Position numbers and translations under genes: made by a program. The notes beneath the pieces are model-generated. The model was not told the origin of the DNA and did no database searches. It saw only the letters and a program-made list of their open reading frames with translations. This document shows, one piece after another, positions 55,020 through 64,000 of a stretch of DNA of 64,000 bases; the stretch's first letter is position 1; the number at the start of each line of letters is the position of its first letter. The stretch spans positions 55,757,501-55,821,500 of the forward strand of contig NC_088918.1 in the NCBI RefSeq assembly GCF_963576675.1. The letters run 5' to 3'. This DNA is from Euphorbia lathyris (lineage: Eukaryota > Streptophyta > Magnoliopsida > Malpighiales > Euphorbiaceae).

Positions 55020-56590
55020 GTATTTATATAGTCATATTGGGCCAACAAGAACCACCTCATCATCTTGAAGCCTTTAAACATGTCTTTCTTCTTTGCCAGA
55101 AAAGTTGTCCATTCCTTGTGCATCTTCCAAATAATAAGGTCACATGTAGACCTCAACCTAGGATTCTAGATGTGGAAAAAGTTAGCCTCATTCAGTTCAA
55201 TCCCCCAAATCTTGGACAATCTTCGCAAAGGCCAGAAGTTCCACCCAATAATTGGGAGAAATCTGAGAAGGGCAAAGAGAAATTTCCCTCAAAATATCCA
55301 CAATGTTGTTGAGCAGAGGAAATTGCAACCCCAACTCCACATGTTGGATAATATCCAAATAACCATCATGACCAGTGTTGACCGTGCAGGAGGGGGAGGG
55401 AATACGAACATCCATCCTTTGCAAATCAGGACAACCAAAAACAAAAGACTGGAATTTTCTAGAGTCAACAAAAGGGGATGCTCCTTAGCCCGTGGGTAAA
55501 CTTTCTTCCCAGACACCTTGTCTGTCGCCTTCTTCCTAAAAGATTTATCATCCTCTGAAGGCTTCTTGTGGTTTTGTTTCTTGGGAATCATAATCGAAAA
55601 AGGAAAAACCGGAAAAGATAAAGGAAAGATAAAAAAAAACACTTTCGTTCAAAGAAGAAAATCACAAGAAAAAGAATCGAAATAAGAAACAAGAAGGCAA
55701 TGAGCAAAGCGTAAAAGGAAACTCACCAAACACCTTCTCCCTTTTATACTGCTCAAGAAGAAAATGAAGTGAAGACCATCATCATTACTAACGGTAATGA
55801 TCAAAGAAAATTAACTACTCCTGGAACGCCTCCTAAAACAACGTGAAACGCAACACGTGGCAAGTGGAGACCTATTGCTGTCAACTCGAAAGACGCTCAA
55901 ACATTGATAAACACGATGTGACATAGTTGTAGTTAAGAGTAGAGCAAATGATGAGCAAATCAATCATTAAGAGCACATTCATTCTCCTTATCAGTCCCTC
56001 AGTTCTCAAAGATCCCCAAAATATCAAGATCGAGATCCCTCATTATCAAGGTCCGGACCTATCTTTAATCGAGGAATAATAAACAAAATCCAATGCCCCC
56101 TGAGGCCAAAGCTTTCTCGGCTTAAAGAATGGTGAAAGTGGCTCAAGAGGAACATCTGATATCAGATAAATATAAACACACTCATGTGACATTTACAAAG
56201 TCTGAACTGCCACCTGGGAAAGAGAACATCTCATCAAGGATCAACCTCCTATAGCAACCATGCCCAATCCCATGAATCATAGACCAAGTGGGCTTAAAGG
56301 ATACTAAACCTCGATCTACGGGCACACATTCACCTATCAACAAGTGGGACGTAGCACGCCGCTCTAAAGCTTATAACCACCTCTCACAGCTCGATCATAG
56401 TATAAATAAAATAAGGCATTTCTCAAGGTACATTAGTTCATTCATTCATTAAGTTTTCATTATATCTTTGATTTAGTCTTGTGATCATCCTCAAGTACTT
56501 CTACAAAGATGATTTAGGCATCAAAGCGCGTTAATCGGACTCCGACATCTCTTTTGACCTTGTTTTTATCTTATCACATATTTATAAATA
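55020..56590 (+). mobile_element. Degraded LTR retrotransposon end, probably gypsy
   Basis: 55650-56590 looks like an LTR: CACACTCATGTGAC-type U3, TATA-like AGTATAAATAAAATAAG at about 56398, and a U5 with GATTTAGGCATCAAAGCG and GGACTCCGACATCTCTTTTGACC. The preceding 55030-55640 is coding-like only in fragments, with a 117-residue open frame on the minus strand (55642-55289; N-terminal KKQNHKK...FRKKATDKVSGKK). Boundaries and duplications not found. Confidence 0.5.
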
Positions 56591-56866
56591 GAGTTATATG
56601 ATTCAACTACATCAAAAGGTATATCAGTTTTATGAGAAGTTAAAATTCTGAGTATTGAAAAAAGTAGACAATGAACATTATAAATAATGAGAATAGTAAA
56701 AATATAGGTATCAAGTTAATACACTAAACTGCTATAATACAACACTGATAAACCCTATACTAATAAAAGAAAGTGATTGATAATATATATACAAATCTGC
56801 CCTAATAAATTAATTAGAGAGTAGAGATTATTTGTACATTAATTGGCCTACAACGCATCTCTTTCA

Positions 56867-56908
56867 TCAAAGATTGGAAATCTTTTTTCTATATGCATCG
56901 CATTTCTC
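56867..56908 (-). CDS. WEB-family protein, possible exon 3
   Basis: A short terminal exon: acceptor TTATCTGACAG then EKCDAYRKKISNL and TGA at 56867-56869. It joins exon 2 in phase 0 and gives a basic C-terminus. Supported only by the splice signals and phase. If unused, the protein would end at 58245 with VCIF. Confidence 0.45.
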   Translation of the reverse strand, partial: EKCDAYRKKISNL

Positions 56909-58259
56909 CTGTCAGATAAATAAGAAAACAAAATAAAATTTAGTGAATTTTTTTAAATTAACCCTAAATTTTAGTGAGCATAGATGCAGTTTAATTACCC
57001 TAGTAGGTCCTTATTATTTTTTTTGGTAAAAAACTTATTAGTATGTTTTTTTATAGTTTATCTGATTTTCCAGTTCAAGATTCGTTAAAAAACACATTTT
57101 GAATGGCTATTTCAAATTATATGAAAATTAATAAGTTTGATGAACAAAACAAAAAACGAAATACAAATCATGGTTGAAGGAGTAGGTTAGCAATCAAAAG
57201 AAATATCCAAAATAATAATAAAAATTAAGATATGAAAAGGACAAACCTTTGATTGAATGAATTCACCGCGATCTAAATCCTTTTAATTGCCATAATCGTG
57301 ATAAATTAAAATGACTCTTCCATGTCTCATATTTTGGAAATGATAATGCTAAATGTCGCTTGCGTTGTTCTTTTGGATTCTACAAAACACGAAATGCCAC
57401 ATTCTTCAACTTTTTTGAAATTACACCATTAGATAAACGTTGAGTTTAAAATTGTATTGTCGTGTACGTAAAGGTTAAATATGTTTTTCTCAATAATAAT
57501 ACGGCTACATTTATATTTTAGCCCCTTAAAAAAAATAATGGATAAAATATACCCATAGCTCCTCAACTTACTAATATGATGGTTCCTAGATTTTAAAAAT
57601 GGACGCAAAAACTCCTAATTAATGAAATATACTAATATAAAAAATCCAAATGAATTTAGTATAATATGAATTAATTGCCGATAAATTATATGATTAAAAT
57701 GCATTTATTATCTCTCAATTTTGATATTATTAACATGATGGTAAAGAGTGATTAATTTGGAATTCATATGGTCAACAACATTTGTACTAATCAATGGTCA
57801 TTCGACTTATATGCTAGGATATATAAAGTTGAAAGACCACCATATTAGTAACTGAAAAGTTGAAGAAGTATGGGTATTATTTTACCTAAGAATCAATGAA
57901 TCCACTTTGTCTAGAAAGGCACAATGAATATTTAAATTTCACCAAATACTATTTGATATATCAAGATAAGTATTCAAATGTGTGCGGGGTGTACGACGTT
58001 ATTCGTGCGCCGGATCAATAATTTAATGACATATATTATTGCTAACTAATAAAGTATTACTATGTGTATTAGTCTGGACTGTCGGCCTAGGCTACTGGAT
58101 AGTTAGACAAAAAAAAAAAAAATTATAAGCTACAAACTTATGTTGTGTCATCAAATCATTAACCCAACGCACCATCTCATCTGAGTGCCATAACGTATAC
58201 TAAAATTTGTTGATAAGATAAATATATAAGTGTAGAAAAGTGCATTAAAAAATACATAC
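56909..58259 (-). other. Probable intron 2 of WEB gene, with a fold-back element
   Basis: Donor GTATGT directly after exon 2, acceptor CTGACAG. At about 57535-57890 an inverted repeat (AAAATA-TACCCATA-CT-CTCAACTT...ACTAATATG-TGGT and its complement) suggests another MITE; no clear target duplication. Confidence 0.5.
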
Positions 58260-59717
58260 CGTTAGTTCTGCTTGTTGCAACCTTGTAAGTTCAACTTGAA
58301 TTGCATTTTGTGCAGATTCTGCAGCCTGAGCTGATTTCACAGCAATTTCAATTGCTTGCTTTATTTCATCTACTGATTGCAAATGTTCATTTAACTTTTC
58401 TTCTGTTTCATTTTTACTACCATTTATTACTTCCACTTGAACTCTTGCATCCTCCTCCTTTTCTTGTGCTAAATTTTCATTTTCCTCTAATCTCATCTTC
58501 AGTTCTTCATACTCTTTTATTGATATTTTTATAGTTTTATTATTTGGAGAATCACTTTGCTTCTCAGTCAGTTCATCATACACTTTACACTTTGCTGATT
58601 TAGCTTCTTCTGCATTTCTAAGTGCAACTTCAAGCTTTGATTTTATATCTTCCACCATTACTTTTGCACTTTTAGCTTCATTCTTTAATTTATCAACTGT
58701 CTTCTTTATCTCTGCTATCTCATTCTTTTTTCTCTCAGCCCTGTCTGATAATTGTTTATGCATTATTCTATGCTCTTTACATAACACAATTTCATCTTGT
58801 TCTTGTCCTTCGTGTTCTTCCTCTTGTTTTGTTTCGAATTCATCTCTTTCTTTAATCAAATTCTCTAGCTCTAATCTAAGAGAGGCCACTTCGTCACGAA
58901 GCGACTCCTTTTCTTCAACAAGTTCTTGTAATGTTTTTGTTGCTTCATGTAGTTCAACTGTTATGATTGTCACAGAATCATCCATTTCAATAACATGAGC
59001 TTTTCTCATATTTTCTTCTAAAGATTCAATCTCTATGTTTGTCTCTTCAAGTTTGTCCTCAAGATCATGTATGTTCAACTTAGCACATTCTTGCCTCAAT
59101 GAATCTAACTTCTTCTCAAGTTCTTTTTTGGTTTTTTTACTTGCTTTTGCATTTGCATCTTTCTGGCTTGAAATCTCTGAAATTTGTGCTTGAATTTGAG
59201 CTAAGGAAGTTGTGAGTTCATGGCTTGATTTACTCATATCTTTGATTTCCTTTGACATCTCATCAATCTTTTCTTTGTTCATGCTCAGTAGAGATTCTGC
59301 TTCTTGTGTTTGTTGGATTGAAGCTGCTTTTGATTCTTCTGCAGCAACGAAATCCTGTCGAATCCGTGTGAGTTCTTGCTTTGAGACATCAAGTAAATTG
59401 ACAATAAGTGTGTACTGTTCTTTTTCTTGATCTAATTCATGCTCTCTGTGAGCATTTGTTTGTAATAAGTGAAGTTGAGATTGAGAAACTTCAAGTTCTT
59501 TAGCTTGTTTTTCGATGAAGTGGGCTGTTTCTATTGCCATAAACTTGGAATCTCTTGCAGCTTTAAGCTTGGAAAGTAATTCATTGAGTGTTTTCTTTGC
59601 CTTGATAAGTTCTGATTGTGCTCGAGCTAATGTTTTCTCATCAGTTTGAGAGAGCTGTGTGTAGCTTTCAACTGCTTTACGAAATAACACAAGTTTTGCC
59701 TCCTTATTGATCACATT
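58260..59717 (-). CDS. WEB-family (DUF827) coiled-coil protein, exon 2
   Basis: 486 residues, almost wholly coiled-coil (heptads rich in Leu, Glu, Lys, Ala, Gln). The start NVINKEAKLVLFRKAVESYT, with ALAQSELIKAKKTLNEL-type and MAIETAHFIEKQAKELE blocks, is the WEB1/PMI2 family pattern. A Glu-rich stretch lies around residues 290-310 of the exon. Acceptor TTTGTCAG|AATGTG. Family members with WEB1/PMI2 affect blue-light chloroplast movement in the cytosol; the precise member is not known. No breaks in 1.46 kb. Confidence 0.85.
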
Positions 59718-60795
59718 CTGACAAACATAACACAAAATGCAAAATTTAAGTGTTAAATCAACATATGGTGCAGTTTAAATTTATATTCTTAGTTTGCTTT
59801 TGAGCTCTTAATATCCTATTAGGCCAAATATGCTTGTTTTTCTCTTGCTTGGTGTAGCTCTAAATCAATATATGCTGGTGGTGTGTCCTAAATTCGTATG
59901 ATTAGTTTGTTTTTGAGTTGTCATTAGGCCAGTTAAACTTCATTTGTTCATTTTTTCCCTAGTTGTTACCTATATAAAAGCCATGAATTATAACGACTCG
60001 ATACTTAAGGTGGCATCTAAGTAGAAGGTATGAGCAAAAGGCAATTTTCAAGGATGACAATGAGACAAGAATAAACTAATCCCATATTGGAAATTAAGAG
60101 AGAATGACTAGGGTGTAATGTAAAAGTGTATTTTCAATACATGTAGATACATTTTAAAGGCGTAAGACCTAAAGAATAGAACTTAGGCCAAAACGAACAA
60201 TATCTACATGGTGGAATATTCTATTATAGTTGGTATTAGACCATGTTATGCTAAACGTGTAAAGATGTATTGTAATAGAATAGACTTGGATGTTAGTTCA
60301 GGGACGCACCAAGTGAAAGCTATGGGTCTATAACGATTTGAGGTAGTGGCGCTGGGTGGAAGCCCTAGGCAATGTGCGACCCTTAAAGATTACGATGAGC
60401 ATGAATGAATTGAATGTCACATTGAAAAATGGAGATAAAGAATGGGTGAATTATAGGTGAACCAAAAATTTAATCATGTAGTTAAGGTCTAAGAATGGCT
60501 CATCTTACCGTATGTTAACATTTCACCAATTAATAGGATTTGAACCATGAATCACTTGGTCTAAAAAGCTCCAAAATCATATCAAGAAATTAAATGAACT
60601 AAAAGATTAATCTTATAGTTAAAGCCGAATAACAACTTCTATTATTATTTTTAACTATTTTTAATAAATTTTCTGTTAAATATTAGCCATTTGATTCAAT
60701 CATTAATTAATTAGATGATTTTCACAACTTCAATTGTGAAAAAGAAATGATAATAATGAGGAAGGATAAGGAATAAAATGATGGAAAAAAAGAAC
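59718..60795 (-). other. Intron 1 of WEB gene with LTR-like remnant
   Basis: GT donor at 60795-60794 and AG acceptor at 59719-59718 on the minus strand. 60000-60250 (CCCATATTGGAAATTAAGAG ... GAACAATATCTACATGG ... TTGGTATTAGACC) resembles the end of an LTR and adjacent primer site in a decayed state. Confidence 0.6.
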
Positions 60796-60993
60796 CTCAA
60801 TGTCAAGTTTGGACTTCTTATTATTAAGAGCAGCAGCAGCTTCTTTCTCTTTGTCCTTGGAGACAGCTTCGACATATAAAGTAACAGCAGCTCTAACAGA
60901 TTTAATGGGTGCTCTTGTGTCTATCTCTCCCACTTCTCCTTTTGGATTTATCAATACTCTTGCTCTCTCTACTGCACCTCGAATATTTACCAT
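60796..60993 (-). CDS. WEB-family protein, exon 1
   Basis: ATG at 60991-60993, 66 residues: MVNIRGAVERARVLINPKGE, then VGEIDTRAPIKSVRAAVTLY and EAVSKDKEKEAAAALNNKKS. The EIDT-APFKSV-AAV-LF-like block is the signature N-terminus of WEB proteins. Donor GAG|GTTCTT, phase 0, joining exon 2. A TTAATTTCAG acceptor lies 15 bp upstream of the ATG, so a 5'-UTR intron is possible. With exon 3 the product is 565 residues. Confidence 0.85.
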
Positions 60994-61009
60994 CTTCTTC
61001 TTCTTCTGA

Positions 61010-61680
61010 AATTAACAAACATTGGTTTATGTATATACTAGCAAATTTAAATTCTTATCCACAATTCCAGATTAATGTAGTTATAAATAAATAACAATAA
61101 TTACATATTAAATCATATATTTTCCAGCGTTAAGATGTCCAAGAATATATAAATTACATTATTTAGCAGAAAAAGCAAACCTGGAAAAAGAAAATGAAAC
61201 TACAAAGAGAAATGCATGCTGTAGGCAAAGAAAGAAAAAGGAAAAGTAATTAGTATACCTTAAACAAATCTCCAACAAATGTGCGAAATGAAAATGAATG
61301 ATTTAAATAAATATATCAGGGCATTTTTAATTAATTTTAAAGAAGGTGTAGAAGAAATTACTTAGGGTAAAAAATTTGTTTAAGGATGTGTTCTTGTTTC
61401 TTTTATTCTGAATTTTCAGATTTCTTACTAACCAACAACTTGTAGATAAAATTAGATAAAAACGTTTCCCAACTCACACTTTACTATTTTAGAATTTGTG
61501 TGATTATTGATCCTAAAAAATGGGAATTTTTTGTTTTCGATAAGAGCAAACAATATTCCTAATTGAATTACAACTTAGATATTACTTTCTTATTAGAACA
61601 TTTGTTTTATGCTTACCATCTCTAAAAGAAACAAAATTAAAAAAATTAATTCAATTTTCTTGAATTTTTATGCTATTTTT
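61010..61680. other. Spacer upstream of WEB gene
   Basis: AT-rich, probably containing the WEB promoter and 5' UTR (minus strand). No clear TATA box chosen; nothing else recognised. Confidence 0.4.
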
Positions 61681-61684
61681 AGGT

Positions 61685-61865
61685 TGGTGTATGAGAACAG
61701 GTGAGAAAATCTGTTCGTTATTGATTGATTGATAATGTTTACATGTGATGAATTTATATTTATAGACTCGGATAACTACCTCATGCAAAATGCATGTAGG
61801 AGAAATATCCGTTATACAAAAGTTAGTAATCTAACTTATTGTAGTTAATAGTTATTCCTTTAACA
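61685..61865 (-). repeat. 3' LTR of a truncated copia element
   Basis: On the minus strand begins TGTTAAAGGAATAAC directly after a purine tract (AAGGGGAGGG) and contains TCTATAAATATAAATT as a TATA-like box. The outer end is set only approximately. Confidence 0.65.
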
Positions 61866-61873
61866 CCCTCCCC

Positions 61874-62101
61874 TTAGGAGTAACATAGTTGAGAAGTAAA
61901 CAACTTTATCTTGCTCAATGTATAAGACATATTTGTTGAGGAAAGAAGTTTTGTAGGAAAATTTGCTAGTTGTTGAGTTGAAGCAATATAAGGTTTATAT
62001 ATAAACCCTTGAACCAATTGCTCTCTCACAATGTAGTAATCTATGTCCACATGTTTCATCTTCTGATGGAATATTGGATTAGTTATACCAAGGTAGTCCA
62101 T
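61874..62101 (-). pseudogene. Copia RNase H C-terminal fragment
   Basis: Reads NPIFHQKMKHVDIDYYIVRE then QLVQGFIYKPYIASTQQLAN and ends at 61874, just before the purine tract. This is the last part of copia pol (usually IFTKLL in the same place; here FPTKLL). Everything upstream is missing, so the element is 5'-truncated or was cut by the neighbouring LINE fragment. Confidence 0.88.
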
Positions 62102-62394
62102 GTCCCCTATAGTGTTCCTTATACCAACTCCGTCTCTTCCATCAGCGTACGTTGATATGTCCCATATGCCACTTCATGTCTAATTCTCCTCGTAGCTTTA
62201 CCAATATTTGGAGTTGAGTTTGCCTATGGCCAAACTCCCCCCTACACCCGACAATATCAAGCCTCGTCGAATCAGAAGTATTAGAAAATCTCGTATCATG
62301 GTGAGAAATAGAATTTTCTGGTAAAAAATTAAACTATTTCCCAATGATTGAGTGGTTGCTGGATTGATCTATAGAGCCCCAGTTTGATCTGTAT

Positions 62395-62960
62395 CCGCAG
62401 TAGAGATGCCGTCCTTTCGGCGTTTTCTATCATCCTGCAGCTCAATCCATTCCTCCTTTGACATCCCCATCTTTGGTGAGATGGAACCCTCACCAATTTC
62501 TGATGGTGTTGCTAGTTTCTTATAGTCACCTATGCTTGTGAATTTTCTTTCCCTGAACTTCCAAGCGGATTTCCTTGTGTTGGGATATTTTTGTGCACAC
62601 CCTTGATAACTTGGGTGAGTTGTATGGGCTACAATGATGATTTAGGTTGCGATCCCAATCCCGATCCTAGAGAAATTCCTCGTACCAATCAGCCTCCTGT
62701 CACCCTTTCTGTGAAACCACCTGCTCCTGGAGCCTTCCAATCTTCCTTATCATCATTCTCCAGCCACTTTGATCCCCCTCCCCATCTCATAGGTGCCTTC
62801 GGCCAATTTCCCCAATCATTCATCAGCTCCCCTGGTCTTTCTTCAAACAACTTCTCACAAAAATGGTCTGCGTGACCCAATATTCCACATAGCTAACAAA
62901 ACATACCTAACCGTTCATATTTGAACTGAACAAACGACCATGCCCCATGGGCCTTTCTGA
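62395..62960 (-). pseudogene. LINE ORF1 fragment (zinc knuckle)
   Basis: Minus strand FKYERLGMFC, a TAG, LCGILGHADHFCEKLFEERP, then a Trp-rich GNWPKAPMRWGGGSKWL stretch. This is the CX2CX4HX4C zf-CCHC region of plant LINE ORF1. The following 62110-62390 is probably more of the same element but is too decayed to read. Confidence 0.75.
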
Positions 62961-63039
62961 TTTTCTTGTAGCGCTTCAGCGATTTTCTAATTTTAACTTA
63001 CTTTTTTTACAATCGAGTGATCAATTGATTATATTTTAC

Positions 63040-63180
63040 GCAATTTCAGAGGGTTAACTGAACATTTTATGCAAGTTCAGGGGGCTATTGAGAAACTTTA
63101 AAAGTTCAAGGGGTCAATCAAAATTTTTGAACAAACTCAGGGGCAAATGATATATTAAGCCTTTATAAATTCTTCCATGT
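63040..63180. repeat. AAGTTCAGGGG-type repeat fragment
   Basis: AAGTTCAGGGGGCTATTGAG and CAAACTCAGGGGCAAATGA, ending TATATTAAGCC, resembles 52080-52290. Confidence 0.45.
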
Positions 63181-63294
63181 GCCAAATTACGAATTCACAT
63201 GAACATAAAATAACTGCCTTTTAATTCCAAAAAATAGGTAGATTATATTTTAAATACCATAAATTAAAAACTAATGTTCCTAATTTCTTCAGGA

Positions 63295-63899
63295 AAGTTA
63301 AATCAATGAGAGTTTTACAGTTGATAGCTTAGCAGGTTCTATCCAAATGACAGCTGTTCATCTGTTAGGCTGGGATAGACTTGGTGAGGGGGTGGTGAAG
63401 TTGAATACCGATGGGTCGTGTAAAGAGATTGGAAGAATTGCTGCCGATGGTGTTTTAAGAGATGCTGGAGGTGCTTGGTTGTCTGGTTTTGCTCAGAATC
63501 TGGGCTTGGGCTCTTCGTTTATTGCTGAGCTATGGGGTATCTTTTCTGTGCTTAGAATGGCAGAGGGTCTGGGGATTAGGAAGCTACTTGTGGAGTCAGA
63601 CAATCTCAAACCAGTCAATTTAATTTCTGATAAAAGGGCTCTGGCTAATTAGAAGGATTTGCTCCTCTTTCGATAGTATCAACTTCTGCCATATTTACAG
63701 AGAGCAGAATCGGATGGCAGATCGGCTTGCTACAGAAGGCCATGAGAGGGCTTTAGACGTCTCGATTTTCTCGTCTCCCCCTTATTTCCTTTTGTCTTTG
63801 CTTTCGAAAGATAATGTGGGAGTTAACTTTCCTAGGCTAATCCCGGACTAACTTGTTGTGGTGTTTTGTTTTTTCCTTTTTTTTCCTACCAAAAAAAAT
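63295..63899 (+). mobile_element. 5'-truncated LINE, 3' end only
   Basis: Same family as 5575-12188. Only the RNase H and tail remain, followed by TTTTTCCTACC and an A run at 63892-63899. A shared TTCCTAA (63277-63283 and 63901-63907) might be a target duplication but is too short to rely on. Confidence 0.8.
63347..63852 (+). pseudogene. LINE ORF2 RNase H fragment
   Basis: Reads VVKLNTDGSCKEIGRIAADG, LGLGSSFIAELWGIF and LLVESDN, close to the RNase H of the complete LINE. A one-base change in frame near 63650 brings a TAG at 63650-63652; the other frame continues with ICSSFDSINFCHIYREQNRM and ends in LIPD at TAA 63850-63852. Aspartate in NTDGS, Glu in AELW and Asp in ESDN, the RNase H catalytic set, are all present. 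Confidence 0.87.
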
Positions 63900-64000
63900 A
63901 TTCCTAAAATAATGTTTTCTAACATTTTCTAGAATATCAAACTATATATAAATGCTTACTAAGCAAATCAATTTCGACAAAATTATTAGTCCCTACAAAT

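Noticed and set aside
55289..55642. Minus-strand open frame as a host gene
   Set aside because: No recognisable family, surrounded by LTR-like sequence; kept only as a possible retroelement frame.

Overview
The window is nuclear DNA of a flowering plant, most likely a eudicot. The evidence is AT-rich spacers, spliced genes with GT-AG introns, a mitochondrial acyl carrier protein, a pollen Ole e 1-type secreted protein, a WEB-family coiled-coil protein, and plant-type LINE, copia, gypsy and Mutator elements. About three quarters of it is transposable-element DNA. No species can be named from what is visible.

Layout. 1-3774: 3' part of an L1-type LINE whose ORF2 is open as far as it can be read. 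5575-12188: a full-length LINE of another family with a matching 14-bp target duplication, ORF1 and a broken ORF2. 15071-27214: remnants of two exons of a formate-tetrahydrofolate ligase gene whose shared intron holds a complete 11.9-kb Sirevirus-like copia element (15133-26987, minus strand) with gag-pol and a long extra ORF. 27215-32298: AT-rich spacer with small repeats. 32299-43447: a rearranged Ty3/gypsy element with a partial internal duplication, into which a 3.06-kb solo LTR (37447-40509) has inserted. 43453-44770: degenerate tandem repeats carrying a hAT MITE.

45300-61000 is the gene-bearing part: an Ole e 1-like gene (plus, two exons), mitochondrial acyl carrier protein (minus, two coding exons and a probable 5'-UTR intron) converging on it, and a WEB-family gene (minus, probably three coding exons). 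Between and inside these genes are at least four Mutator-type inverted-repeat elements with 9-bp target duplications. One of them, 53816-54870, has 420-bp arms around a captured copia gag fragment. A Harbinger transposase fragment and LTR remnants lie in the same interval. 61680-63900: truncated copia, LINE ORF1 and LINE 3' end fragments.

The most unusual structures are in the 3-kb solo LTR. A run of palindromes ends about 20 bp upstream of its TATA box. Further downstream, three hairpins share a nine-base loop but have different stems, each of which is self-complementary. The host genes show no common pathway: fatty-acid/lipoate-related acyl carrier in mitochondria, a cell-wall or secreted protein, and a chloroplast-movement-type coiled-coil protein.
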